From NCBI RefSeq assembly GCF_019665785.1, contig NZ_CP081149.1, positions 806,001-870,000 of the forward strand: DNA of 64,000 bases, given 5' to 3'. The translations under genes were made by a program, and so were the position numbers. The DNA is from Deefgea piscis. GTDB taxonomy: Bacteria > Pseudomonadota > Gammaproteobacteria > Burkholderiales > Chitinibacteraceae. Below, one piece after another: positions 16,784 to 25,895 of this stretch (positions are counted from its first letter, which is position 1; each line of letters starts with the position of its first letter). The notes below the pieces were generated by a model, which was not told the origin of the DNA, made no database searches, and saw only the letters and a program-made list of their open reading frames with translations.

Positions 16784-17527
16784 ATGAGCGAACACGATCA
16801 AGCGACTCATTTTGGGTTTAAAACCGTCAATGAATCAGAAAAAGCGCAGAAAGTCGCCGAGGTGTTTCACTCGGTTGCACAAAAGTACGACGTGATGAAT
16901 GACTTGATGTCCGGTGGTCTGCATCGAGTTTGGAAGTTTTTTACCATTGAAACCAGCGGTGTGAAAGCAGGTGACAAAGTGCTTGATATTGCCGGTGGTA
17001 CGGGCGATTTATCGAAAGCCTTTGCCAAAAAAGTCGGCAAAACCGGTCAAGTGTGGCTGACGGATATTAATAGCTCAATGCTCGGTGTTGGCCGTGATCG
17101 TTTGATGGATCAAGGTTTTGCACTACCTGTTGCCCAGTGCGATGCTGAAAAACTGCCGTTTCCAGACAATTACTTTGATTTGGTATCAGTGGCGTTTGGT
17201 CTACGCAATATGACGCATAAAGATGCGGCATTAAAAGAAATGCATCGGGTGTTAAAACCGGGTGGTCGTTTGCTGGTGCTGGAGTTTTCTAAAGTATGGG
17301 CGCCTTTAAAACCCGCTTATGATATTTACTCCTTTAAATTGCTGCCATTTATGGGCAAATTGGTCGCCAATGATGCCGATTCTTATCAGTATTTGGCTGA
17401 ATCCATTCGGATGCATCCTGATCAAGAGACGCTGAAACAAATGATGCTTGATGCTGGGTTTGGCCGTGCTGATTTTCATAATTTGACGGGTGGCGTAGTG
17501 GCTTTGCATAAAGGCATTAAATTTTAA
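16784..17527 (+). CDS. ubiE: Ubiquinone/menaquinone C-methyltransferase
   Basis: This 247-residue enzyme methylates the quinone ring (demethylmenaquinol and 2-polyprenyl-6-methoxy-1,4-benzoquinol) with SAM. The SAM-binding motif [12 protein letters not shown] lies near residue 65. Other UbiE signatures are [20 protein letters not shown], the [13 protein letters not shown] acidic segment and [18 protein letters not shown]. The ATG at 16784 ([10 protein letters not shown]) has AGGTG 8 bp upstream; an earlier frame start at 16724 lies within the hairpin. Confidence 0.96.
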   Translation: MSEHDQATHFGFKTVNESEKAQKVAEVFHSVAQKYDVMNDLMSGGLHRVWKFFTIETSGVKAGDKVLDIAGGTGDLSKAFAKKVGKTGQVWLTDINSSMLGVGRDRLMDQGFALPVAQCDAEKLPFPDNYFDLVSVAFGLRNMTHKDAALKEMHRVLKPGGRLLVLEFSKVWAPLKPAYDIYSFKLLPFMGKLVANDADSYQYLAESIRMHPDQETLKQMMLDAGFGRADFHNLTGGVVALHKGIKF

Positions 17528-17653
17528 CTTTAGGTATTGCGCTGTGACCTTTATTGCTTAGGGTCTGGCAGTCAATACTTAGGGTTTGGTGACATTAACT
17601 TGCTTGCGGGCAAAGCCGATGTCAAAGACGCTAATGATGAAGAGTGCTGCGTG

Positions 17654-18211
17654 ATGTTGCTAGCTGGAATTTTGAATCACTTATTCGCTCAAGCGCCGAT
17701 GTTAGCCGCTGAGTTAGCGCGATTACAGGGGCGTACCTTTCGGGTGCAACTGCCCTTTGCTGCGGCAACGGTGGTGGTGACTGAAGCGGGTTTACTGGCC
17801 GATTCGCAGGCGGATGCTGAGGCGATCTTAACGCTGCCGGCGCGATTTTTTATTACACGCTGGCGAGATCGACCGGCGGCATCTCGGCTGGTGCAAATTA
17901 GCGGTGATGCTGAACTTGCCGGCAAGGTGGGGAACGTACTCGCGGCTTTGCAATGGGATGCCAGCGAGGATTTATCTTTATTGCTGGGTGATGTTTTGGC
18001 CGAACGGGTGCGCCGTGTCGCGGTTAGCATGGTGCGTACACCGCAAGCGATGGGGGAGCGGATGGCGCAAACCTTGGTTGAATATTGTCGCGATGAACAA
18101 AAAATGTTGCCGCAAGCGTATGCCGTGACCCAGTTTTGTGATCAAGTTGATCAGCTGCGCGATGATGTCGCTCGACTTGAATTACGCTTACGCCGTCTTG
18201 AACGTTCTTAA
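17654..18211 (+). CDS. ubiJ: UbiJ-like SCP2-domain ubiquinone biosynthesis accessory protein
   Basis: A 185-residue protein between ubiE and ubiB, the same order as ubiE-ubiJ-ubiB in Escherichia coli. The N-terminal SCP2-like lipid-binding domain has LLAGILNHLFAQAP, GRTFRVQLPF and VQISGDAELAGKVGNVLAALQWD. The C-terminus is a coiled coil (QVDQLRDDVARLELRLRRLE). UbiJ is thought to hold hydrophobic ubiquinone intermediates for the Ubi enzyme complex. The start is placed at ATG 17654; the open frame to 17537 adds 39 residues with no likeness. Confidence 0.88.
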   Translation: MLLAGILNHLFAQAPMLAAELARLQGRTFRVQLPFAAATVVVTEAGLLADSQADAEAILTLPARFFITRWRDRPAASRLVQISGDAELAGKVGNVLAALQWDASEDLSLLLGDVLAERVRRVAVSMVRTPQAMGERMAQTLVEYCRDEQKMLPQAYAVTQFCDQVDQLRDDVARLELRLRRLERS

Positions 18212-18268
18212 TTAGTTTCTGCCAGTTGGGCGTAGTGCGCTGCGCAATTGGCTTCACGGAAATCTCGG

Positions 18269-19780
18269 ATGTCTTTGTATCGCTTTATCAAAATCGCTCG
18301 TGTCGTTGTCCAGTTTGGTTTGGATGAGTTTTTACTCGGCCATGAGCGAGTGCGTGGTTTGGGGCAAATAGTGAATCGCGCTCTATTTTGGCGTCGCCTT
18401 GATCAGCCACGTGCGGTGCGTTTACGTTTGGCCTTGGAGTCATTAGGGCCGATTTTCGTTAAATTTGGTCAAGTGCTGTCGACGCGGCGCGATTTAATGC
18501 CGCTCGATATCGCCAATGAATTGGCCCAATTGCAAGACAATGTGCCGCCATTTGCTTCTGCAGTGGCGATTGAGCAGATTGAGCGCAGTGCTGGGCGATC
18601 GATTGCTGAGTTATTTCTGGAGTTTGATCCACAGCCGGTTGCCTCCGCTTCGGTGGCGCAAGTGCATCGTGCGCGTTTGCATAATGGTCAGGCGGTTGCC
18701 GTTAAAGTCTTACGCCCAGGTATTTTGCCGGTGATCGAAAGCGATTTGGCTTTATTGAAAACGCTGGCCGTTTTAGTTGAAAAACTATTTGCTGACGGCA
18801 AGCGTTTAAGACCACGTGAAGTGGTCGCTGAATTTGATCGCTATTTGCACGATGAATTGGATTTAATGCATGAAGCGGCCAATGCCAGCCAATTGCGGCG
18901 TAATTTTCTCCATTCAGAGCAATTAATTGTGCCTGAGGTGTTTTACGATTTTTGTTCGCGTGAAGTTTTGGTTTTGGAATGGATGGATGGCATTCCAATT
19001 GGCCGCATTGATGAATTGAAAGCGGCGGGTATGGATTTGAAAAAACTCAGTCGATTTGGCGTAGAGATTTTCTTTAGCCAAGTTTTTCGTCATGGTTTTT
19101 TTCATGCCGATATGCATCCGGGCAATATTTTTGTCGCGCCTGACAATAGGTATATCGCGCTAGACTTTGGTATTGTTGGCACGCTGAGTGATACTGATAA
19201 GCAGTATCTGGCCATTAATTTCTTAGCCTTTTTTAACCGCGACTATCATCGCGTTGCCACAGCGCATATTGAATGCGGTTGGGTACCCGCAGATACCCGA
19301 GTTGAAGCGCTTGAATCGGCGATACGCACGGTGTGTGAGCCGTTTTTTAATAAGCCATTAAGCCAAATTTCTTTTGGTTTTGTATTGCTGCGTTTATTTG
19401 AAACATCACGCCGGTTTAATGTTGAAATCCAGCCGCAGCTGGTGCTGTTACAAAAAACCTTGCTCAATATTGAGGGTCTTGGTCGTCAGCTCGATCCGGA
19501 TTTGGATTTATGGCAAACCGCAAAGCCATTTTTAGAACGCTGGATGAATGAGCAAATGGGCTGGCGAGGTTTGATTTCGACTTTGAAAAAAGAAGCGCCG
19601 CAATGGGCTACTTTATTGCCAACCTTACCGCGCAAGCTCAATGAAGTCCTCAATCAAAACCACACTGAATTATTGCTTACCGGTTATCGCGGTCTGATGT
19701 GGGAGCAAAAAAAGCGTAATGCGATTCTGGCGGTGATTGCCGCGTTGTTGGCAGGTATTTTGCTCACAATATGGTGGTAA
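18269..19780 (+). CDS. ubiB: UbiB, atypical kinase-like ubiquinone biosynthesis protein
   Basis: This 503-residue ADCK/ABC1-family protein is required for ubiquinone synthesis. It has the family's KxGQ motif ([16 protein letters not shown]), the alanine-rich nucleotide loop ([15 protein letters not shown]), the lysine in [18 protein letters not shown] and the metal-binding LDFGIVG. Two predicted membrane helices lie at the extreme C-terminus ([18 protein letters not shown]). The ATG at 18269 has GGAAAT upstream. A weak hairpin at 19787 follows. Confidence 0.96.
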   Translation: MSLYRFIKIARVVVQFGLDEFLLGHERVRGLGQIVNRALFWRRLDQPRAVRLRLALESLGPIFVKFGQVLSTRRDLMPLDIANELAQLQDNVPPFASAVAIEQIERSAGRSIAELFLEFDPQPVASASVAQVHRARLHNGQAVAVKVLRPGILPVIESDLALLKTLAVLVEKLFADGKRLRPREVVAEFDRYLHDELDLMHEAANASQLRRNFLHSEQLIVPEVFYDFCSREVLVLEWMDGIPIGRIDELKAAGMDLKKLSRFGVEIFFSQVFRHGFFHADMHPGNIFVAPDNRYIALDFGIVGTLSDTDKQYLAINFLAFFNRDYHRVATAHIECGWVPADTRVEALESAIRTVCEPFFNKPLSQISFGFVLLRLFETSRRFNVEIQPQLVLLQKTLLNIEGLGRQLDPDLDLWQTAKPFLERWMNEQMGWRGLISTLKKEAPQWATLLPTLPRKLNEVLNQNHTELLLTGYRGLMWEQKKRNAILAVIAALLAGILLTIWW

Positions 19781-19786
19781 GGCAAA

Positions 19787-19821
19787 GCAGAAATCAACGT
19801 AGCTTACGCGGTAATTTCTGC
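19787..19821 (+). terminator. Hairpin after ubiB
   Basis: GCAGAAAT (19787-19794) pairs with ATTTCTGC (19814-19821), 6 bp beyond the ubiB stop. The inner part pairs poorly and there is no T-run, so it is a weak candidate terminator. Confidence 0.4.
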
Positions 19822-19869
19822 TATACCTAGTGTCTAGCCCGTGATGGCTTTACATTAGGAGTTGTGATC

Positions 19870-20475
19870 ATGCGGATGAAACAAATCATCGTCGTTAGCG
19901 GCTTGATGCTAGCCAGTAGTGTGTTGTTGGCACAAACGATGGATGGCCCACAAGGCGAGCCTGCTGCGGGCCAGATTCAACTCACACCCGCACAGCAGCG
20001 TGCCGCCATTCAAAAACACACCCAAGCCACACTCAACGAAGTTTACAAATTATATCCCGATGCTCAAGCGCAAATAGCCAAAGCCGCTGGCTATGCCGTG
20101 TTCCAAACCGGCGGGGTACAGCTGGTTCTGCTCGGCGCAGGTGCGGGTGATGGGATGGCCGTTTCAGGCAAAAAAATAGTTTATATGAAAATGGTGTTGG
20201 CTAAAGCTGGCCTTGGTTTAGGGTTTAAAGAAACACGACAGGTGTTTGTTTTTTCGACCGCGAAAGCATTCCAACAATTTATCAATAAAGGTTGGACTGG
20301 CTCAGCTGAAGCGACATTAGCTGCGAAAGCCGATGAGAGCGGCAAGGCGATTTCAGGAGCTCGACATTTGGGCAAAGGGGTGTACTTTTATCAGTTTACT
20401 GAAGCTGGATTAACCGCAGAAGCCACGGTGGTTGGCTCTAAATACTATCAAGACGCCGCATTAAATTCGAAGTAA
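19870..20475 (+). CDS. Periplasmic SYLF/YSC84-domain protein
   Basis: A 201-residue exported protein. The signal peptide (MKQIIVVSGLMLASSVLLAQ) is followed by a Gln/Pro-rich stretch and a SYLF-like domain: LYPDAQAQIAKAAGYAVFQTGGVQLVLLGAG, then AGLGLGFKETRQVFVF, and a C-terminal AEATVVGSKYY. SYLF domains bind phosphoinositides in eukaryotes; in bacteria the role is unknown. The ATG at 19870 is 8 bp from AGGAG (19857-19861). The upstream GTG at 19864 is too close to that site. Confidence 0.75.
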   Translation: MRMKQIIVVSGLMLASSVLLAQTMDGPQGEPAAGQIQLTPAQQRAAIQKHTQATLNEVYKLYPDAQAQIAKAAGYAVFQTGGVQLVLLGAGAGDGMAVSGKKIVYMKMVLAKAGLGLGFKETRQVFVFSTAKAFQQFINKGWTGSAEATLAAKADESGKAISGARHLGKGVYFYQFTEAGLTAEATVVGSKYYQDAALNSK

Positions 20476-20653
20476 AGACTAAATAGCGGCGAGGGCTGTA
20501 GCGTCATCTAACCTTACTTCGCCAATAAATTACCGACCATCCTAGAAATCTTGTTCTCGAAATGCGCTTGGTCTTAAGTACCCACAAAACAATAAGCTTG
20601 AAAGAATTAAATTCGATGCTGCTGACAGGGAGTTGTTAGTGAGGAGTTAAAGC

Positions 20654-21964
20654 ATGAATAAATCAAAAGTGTTTATGGCGGTTATTGCTAGTTTTTCATC
20701 AATAGTTTATGCCGCACCATTACCACAAGTGGTTGAAAGCTTACTACAAACCAGTCCTGATATTTTGATCGATTCGGCCAACCGTAAAGCCAGTAATTAC
20801 GCCGTTGAACAAGCAAAATCAGCTTATTATCCGCAAGTGGATTTATCTGCAGGGATAGGGCGAGAATACGATAAAAACCTGGCCACTCGCGTGGCATTTA
20901 ATGACAGGGGAACGAGTTTTACTCGTCGTGATGCTGAGGCTTTACTGACGCAAATGCTGTTTGATGCACAAGGCACAGCCAGCGAAGTAGCTCGTCAGAG
21001 AGCACGTCAGTTTGGCGCAGCGAATCGTTTGGCGAGTACTTCAGAGGATATTGCCTTAAAGACCACCGAATCTTATTTGGATGTTTTGCAAGCACAAGCT
21101 TTGTTGGCTTTAACGCAAGCGAATTTAGCGACACATGAAAGCACCGCAGAGCAAGTTAAATTACGCACCGCCGGTGGCTTTGGTCGCAAATCGGATGATG
21201 AGCAAATCAATGCGCGGGTCGCTTTGGCAAAAGCCAATGTGGCTGCAGCGCAGTCCAGTTTGAATGAAGCCAAGATTGCCTATGTGCGATTTGTTGGCGA
21301 AGCGCCGCAAGATTTAGTTCGCCCTGAAGCACCACAAGATTTACCTAATCATGCTGATTTGGTTGGCGATTGGGCGGTGGCTGGCAATCGTTTATTGCAG
21401 GCCGCCAAATCAGACGTTGATGGTGCTCGGGCTCAATTGGGCATTGCGAAGTCGCAAATGTATCCGCGCGTCAATTTAGAGGCTGGGGCGACTTATAGTA
21501 ATTCATTAGACGGACTTTCTTTTGAAGGTGCGAGCCGTGTTTACGGCATGGTTAGAATGCGTTATGCCTTTAAAAGTGGTGCTGATCAACAGCGAGTTGC
21601 TGAGACAACTGAGCTGACTTATGCCGCGCAAGAGTTAGCACGGCGGGTTGAGCGTCAAGTTAGACAAAATGCCAGTTTATCGTGGAATTCGATGCAGATT
21701 GCCAAAGAGCGTATTCCTGAATTAAGCAAATACGCCGAATCGAGCAAGTTAGCGCGGGATGAATACAGCAAGCAGTTCTCTTTGGGGCAGCGCTCTTTGC
21801 TGGATTTACTCGATGGCGAAAATGAATATTTCACCGCGAGCCGAGATTTGGTCATCGGGCAATTTGATGAATTACGGGCTCGATTTAGATTGCTAGCCGA
21901 TGGGAATCAATTACTTAAAACATTGGGTGTTACGCCATTGGATGGCACTTTATTGCCCGAGTAG
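20654..21964 (+). CDS. lapE: TolC-family outer-membrane channel of the Lap type I secretion system
   Basis: This 436-residue protein spans the outer membrane and periplasm to export the adhesin. A signal peptide ends near YAAP (residue 20). Two TolC-type repeats of helices and strands follow (AKSAYYPQVDLSAGIG; GIAKSQMYPRVNLEAGATYS), with the late SLGQRSLLDLLDGENEYF typical of AggA/LapE-type channels. GGAG precedes the ATG. It is followed by the secretion ATPase and adaptor, and lies beside the adhesin itself. Confidence 0.9.
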   Translation: MNKSKVFMAVIASFSSIVYAAPLPQVVESLLQTSPDILIDSANRKASNYAVEQAKSAYYPQVDLSAGIGREYDKNLATRVAFNDRGTSFTRRDAEALLTQMLFDAQGTASEVARQRARQFGAANRLASTSEDIALKTTESYLDVLQAQALLALTQANLATHESTAEQVKLRTAGGFGRKSDDEQINARVALAKANVAAAQSSLNEAKIAYVRFVGEAPQDLVRPEAPQDLPNHADLVGDWAVAGNRLLQAAKSDVDGARAQLGIAKSQMYPRVNLEAGATYSNSLDGLSFEGASRVYGMVRMRYAFKSGADQQRVAETTELTYAAQELARRVERQVRQNASLSWNSMQIAKERIPELSKYAESSKLARDEYSKQFSLGQRSLLDLLDGENEYFTASRDLVIGQFDELRARFRLLADGNQLLKTLGVTPLDGTLLPE

Positions 21965-21972
21965 GCGCAGAG

Positions 21973-22076
21973 CTGTGCTTCGTTGGTCTAGAAGATCGAG
22001 AGCGTCGTTGTCTTTGCTGTAAGACGCTCAAGATTTTTGCTCTATCATCTTGGTGCTAACGCCAATCGAAGCACAG
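21973..22076. repeat. 104-bp fold-back element between lapE and lapB
   Basis: Outer arms CTGTGCTTCG (21973-21982) and CGAAGCACAG (22067-22076) are perfectly inverted and extend inward with a one-base bulge (TTGG/CCAAT). An inner stem GAGCGTC (22000-22006) / GACGCTC (22023-22029) is followed by an A/T-rich run that could act as a terminator. The element starts 9 bp after the lapE stop and fills most of the lapE-lapB gap. Confidence 0.6.
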
Positions 22077-22123
22077 TTTAGACACTTTATTTTCTGAATG
22101 GCTCTATCTAATGGACGTGTGCC

Positions 22124-24298
22124 GTGGATACTACTTCTGCAGAATTTACCACTCATGAGTCAGCGATTCCGCATACCGCTTTTATTTCTAACGACCCGCT
22201 CACCACCTGCTTAATTCAACTAACTCGTTTTTATCACCGACCATTTTCAGCGCAAACGCTAACCAGTGGATTGCCATTGCAAGGCAATCGCTTAAGTGCC
22301 GTTTTATTTGCTCGTGCGGCCGCACGTGCGGGTTTGAACGCGCGTTTACAACGTAGAGCACTCAGTGATATTCCTGAGCTAGCTTTGCCGGTTGTGATTT
22401 TATTGAAAGATGGCGGCGCATGTGTTGCCATTGAACGCGAGGACACGCGCTGGAAAATTTTAGAAGCCGAGTCCTCTGGTGGCGAGCAATGGCTTGAGAC
22501 AGAGCAGCTTGAAGCCTTGTATTGCGGTTTTGTTATTTTTGTAAAACCGAGTTTTCAATTTGATACTCGTACTCAAAAAAAACACATCCCACGTGCAGAG
22601 CATTGGTTTTGGAGTAGTTTGCGACTTTGTTACCCGCTGTATAGCCATGTCTTGTTGGCCGCGGGCTTGATCAATTTATTCGCTTTAATTTTGCCGCTGT
22701 TTACGATGAATGTGTATGACCGCGTAGTTCCTAATCAGATTTATGACACCTTATGGGTGCTGGCGATTGGCGTTATTTTATTATTGGTTTTTGATTTTAT
22801 TATTAAAGTTTTACGCGCTTATTATATTGATTTAGCCGGTAAACGAATTGATGTCATGTTATCGGCGCAAATTTTTGAGCATGTTTTGAGTTTAAAAACC
22901 ACGTCACGTCCTAATTCATTAGGTACGATGGTGAGTCATTTTCAAGAGTTTGAAGGTTTTCGAGATTTTATTACTTCAGCAACCATTACGGTGATAGTGG
23001 ATATTCCATTTGTAATTTTATTCTTATTGGTTATTTTTTGGCTTGGTGGCTGGCTGGTATTGATTCCTATTGTATGTATTCCAATGATTGTTGGCTTGAG
23101 TTTGTTATTGCAGCGTCCATTGGGCGAGATTATTCAACAAAGTTTTCGCGTTGCAGCACAAAAACAAGCCAGTTTAATTGAAACATTAGCTGGAATTGAA
23201 AGTATTAAATCATGTAATGCCGAAAGTATTGCGCAAACCCGCTGGGAAAAAATAATTGGTGAGTTTGGTCATTTGGCGGTTCGTTCTCGCGGGTTCTCAT
23301 CGTTGATAATGATTCAAGCGAGCTTTATTCAACAAATCGCAACGGTGGCAATGGTGATTGCGGGAGTCTATTTAATTGGAGCTCATGAATTAACCGTCGG
23401 TGGTTTGATTGCATGTAATTTATTATTAGGACGTGCTTTAAGTCCATTTGCGCAAGTGGCGAGTTTAATTAGTCGTTATCATCAGGCGCGTGCGGGCTTA
23501 AATGGCATGGAGCAGGTGATGCAATTAGATATCGAGCGCCCGAAGGGGCAAGATTTTGTGCATCGGCCTGATTTTCGTGGTGATATTGAATTTAGAAATG
23601 TGAGTTTCTCTTATCCCGGTGAGGATGTATTGGCGCTGGATAATATTTCATTTCATATCTCAGCTGGAGAGCGAGTTGGCATTATTGGCCGAATCGGTTC
23701 GGGCAAAAGCACGATAGAAAAAATGATTCTTGGCTTTCATGAGCCAACGCGTGGTGCGGTTTGGGTTGATGGTGTAGATGTACGCCAAATTGATCCTGCA
23801 CAGCTCAGGCATAATATTGCTTACGTTCCGGAAAATGTGTTTTTGTTCCATGGCTCGGTAAGAGATAATATTGTGCTAGCAGCGCCGTATATTGATGATG
23901 CAATGATGCTCGATGCGGCCAATATTGCAGGGGTGACTGAATTTGTGAGTCGGCATCCTAAAGGCTTTGATATGCCGGTTGGAGAGCGAGGCATTGGGCT
24001 CTCTGGCGGGCAACGACAAACCATTGGCATTGCCCGTGCCTTATTAATGAACCCAGCTATTTATGTTTTTGATGAAGTCTCGAGTGCCTTAGATAATCGT
24101 AGTGAAGAGCAATTTAAGCAGCGTTTTGCGCATCGATTAGACAAAAATCATACTTTGTTATTGATTACGCATCGGATGTCGATGCTCAGCTTGGTTGATC
24201 GATTAATGGTGCTCGATGGTGGGCGTTTAATTGCCGATGGGCCTAAGGCTGATGTGCTCGCCATGTTGGCCGGAGGTAAACTTCATGCCGAAAAATAA
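22124..24298 (+). CDS. lapB: Type I secretion ABC transporter (LapB-like) with C39-like domain
   Basis: This 724-residue inner-membrane ABC exporter drives adhesin secretion. Residues 1-150 form a C39 peptidase-like domain (NRLSAVLFARAAARAGL, VVILLKDGGACVAIE) without a catalytic cysteine or histidine in the expected places, so it likely docks the substrate rather than cutting it. About 170-440 is the transmembrane domain. The ATPase has Walker A GRIGSGKST, signature LSGGQRQTIGIARALL, Walker B IYVFDEVSSALD and the switch histidine in LLITHRMS. A GTG at 22124 is the only start fitting the frame. Its end overlaps lapC by 14 nt. Confidence 0.92.
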   Translation: MDTTSAEFTTHESAIPHTAFISNDPLTTCLIQLTRFYHRPFSAQTLTSGLPLQGNRLSAVLFARAAARAGLNARLQRRALSDIPELALPVVILLKDGGACVAIEREDTRWKILEAESSGGEQWLETEQLEALYCGFVIFVKPSFQFDTRTQKKHIPRAEHWFWSSLRLCYPLYSHVLLAAGLINLFALILPLFTMNVYDRVVPNQIYDTLWVLAIGVILLLVFDFIIKVLRAYYIDLAGKRIDVMLSAQIFEHVLSLKTTSRPNSLGTMVSHFQEFEGFRDFITSATITVIVDIPFVILFLLVIFWLGGWLVLIPIVCIPMIVGLSLLLQRPLGEIIQQSFRVAAQKQASLIETLAGIESIKSCNAESIAQTRWEKIIGEFGHLAVRSRGFSSLIMIQASFIQQIATVAMVIAGVYLIGAHELTVGGLIACNLLLGRALSPFAQVASLISRYHQARAGLNGMEQVMQLDIERPKGQDFVHRPDFRGDIEFRNVSFSYPGEDVLALDNISFHISAGERVGIIGRIGSGKSTIEKMILGFHEPTRGAVWVDGVDVRQIDPAQLRHNIAYVPENVFLFHGSVRDNIVLAAPYIDDAMMLDAANIAGVTEFVSRHPKGFDMPVGERGIGLSGGQRQTIGIARALLMNPAIYVFDEVSSALDNRSEEQFKQRFAHRLDKNHTLLLITHRMSMLSLVDRLMVLDGGRLIADGPKADVLAMLAGGKLHAEK

Positions 24299-25619
24299 GC
24301 CGATCCAACGCGATGACCTGCATTTTTTGGATGATGGCGCAGCCGCTATTTATGGTGAGTCGACTCGACACGCTAATATTTTGCTTTATGTCTGTTCGGC
24401 ATTGCTGTTGTTGCTGATTATTTGGGCCATTTTTGCCGAAATCGATCAAGTCACCGTGGCTGAAGGCAAGGTGATCCCGTCAAGTCAGATCCAGATAATT
24501 CAAAATTTAGAAGGTGGAATAGTTGCGTCGATTCCAGTTAAAGTCGGCGAAATTGTTCGCAAAGGGCAGGTTTTAATGAAGTTGGATGAGAAGCGTTTTT
24601 CATCTTCATTAGAAGAAAGCACCGTAAAGCACGATGCACTCGAAGCCAAAATGGCGCGATTGACCGCAGAGGCCAATGGCACGGCATTTGAGCCGCCAGC
24701 CGATTTATTAAAAAACAATCCGCAAGTCATCGCTGCAGAACAGCAACTTTTTGCGGCACGACGGCGCGAACTTGAATCATCGGTGTCGATTTTGCAAAGT
24801 GAGGCCGCTCAGCGTGCGCATGAAGTTGAAGCCATGCGCGCAAAAGTCGCTAAGTTAGAAGCCGGCTTGAAATTAGCCAATGCTGAATATGAAATGAGTA
24901 AGCCGTTGGCGGAAAAAAATGTAATTTCTCAAATCGATTTTATGCACTTGCAACGGCAAATTAGCGATTTAAAAGGCGAAATCAATGAAGCCAAATTATC
25001 CATTCCTCGTTTGCAAAGTAGCTTGACTGAAACCAATGGCAAAATTGCAGGGGTGCGCGCCAAAGCCATTGCCGACGCAGGCAATGAATTGTCTTTGGTT
25101 AAAGCTGAGTTTGGGAGTACTGCAGCCACAACGGTTGCACTGAATGATCGCTTTGAGCGAACGACGATTCGTGCGCCATTAGATGGCATCGTTAAATTAA
25201 TTAAAGTCAATACTGTCGGCGGCGTATTGCAGCCGGGTATGGATGTGATGGAGATTGTGCCATTAGAAGATAATCTTTTGGTTGAGGCCAAAATTCGTCC
25301 CTCAGATATTGGCTTTTTGCGCCCAGGGCAAGATGCCACCGTGAAACTCACCGCATATGACTTTGCGATTTATGGTGGTTTGGATGCTGATGTAGAAACC
25401 ATTACTGCTGATTCGGTGGTTGATGAGGCTAAAAAAGAGAGTTTTTATTTAATTCGAGTACGCACTCGCAGCAATCATCTTGGCCAAGGTCAGCATGCTT
25501 TAGCGATCATTCCCGGCATGCTGTCTACTGTTCATATCCGCACCGGTAAAAAAACGGTGATGCAATATTTAATGAAGCCGATTGTGAAAGCACGAGACGA
25601 AGCTTTACGTGAGCGATAG
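24285..25619 (+). CDS. lapC: HlyD-family membrane fusion protein of the Lap secretion system
   Basis: This 444-residue periplasmic adaptor links LapB to the outer-membrane channel. It has a short cytoplasmic N-terminus, one membrane helix (NILLYVCSALLLLLIIWAIF), the HlyD lipoyl half-motif (GKVIPSSQIQIIQNLEGGIV), a long coiled coil (about 110-270) and the C-terminal barrel (RAPLDGIVKLIKVNTVGGVL). The ATG at 24285 has GGAGG upstream and overlaps the lapB stop, so the two are translationally coupled. Reading the frame from 24231 would put 18 residues of lapB-overlapping sequence in front. Confidence 0.93.
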   Translation: MPKNKPIQRDDLHFLDDGAAAIYGESTRHANILLYVCSALLLLLIIWAIFAEIDQVTVAEGKVIPSSQIQIIQNLEGGIVASIPVKVGEIVRKGQVLMKLDEKRFSSSLEESTVKHDALEAKMARLTAEANGTAFEPPADLLKNNPQVIAAEQQLFAARRRELESSVSILQSEAAQRAHEVEAMRAKVAKLEAGLKLANAEYEMSKPLAEKNVISQIDFMHLQRQISDLKGEINEAKLSIPRLQSSLTETNGKIAGVRAKAIADAGNELSLVKAEFGSTAATTVALNDRFERTTIRAPLDGIVKLIKVNTVGGVLQPGMDVMEIVPLEDNLLVEAKIRPSDIGFLRPGQDATVKLTAYDFAIYGGLDADVETITADSVVDEAKKESFYLIRVRTRSNHLGQGQHALAIIPGMLSTVHIRTGKKTVMQYLMKPIVKARDEALRER

Positions 25620-25658
25620 GTGGGTATTGCTATCGCGACTTTGTATGTTATTTGTTAC

Positions 25659-25874
25659 ATGAAAATACCCAGCATAGCTGAAATACAGTTCACTTAACGA
25701 CAAGCCCTGAAAACCTGACGCAGAGGCGCAGAGGCGCGGAGGAAATTCAGGGTTTTTAGATTGATTTTCTCTATACCTTTGCGTCAAAAGCGACACCAGC
25801 AATGAAATAGAGGAAAAAAATGCCGCTCACTTAGCTTAAGTGAACGGCATTACAGCATAGCTGGGTATTTTCAT
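25659..25874. repeat. 216-bp MITE-like element with 39-bp inverted ends, between lapC and lapA
   Basis: The ends 25659-25697 and 25836-25874 are inverted copies matching at 33 of 39 positions, including a perfect 15-bp outer block (ATGAAAATACCCAGC) and a perfect 10-bp inner block (GTTCACTTAA). Inside is a GCAGAGG-type repeat (25718-25741) shared exactly with the element at 61767, and a hairpin at 25822-25848. No clear target duplication is seen. It fills the gap between convergent lapC and lapA and may end transcription of both. Confidence 0.65.
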
Positions 25875-25895
25875 TGCGGGATGTTAGGTTCGTGT

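Noticed and set aside
25605..25802. Minus-strand ORF of 65 codons between lapC and lapA
   Set aside because: It reads through the GCAGAGG repeat and the inverted end of the fold-back element and overlaps the end of lapC; no coding evidence.
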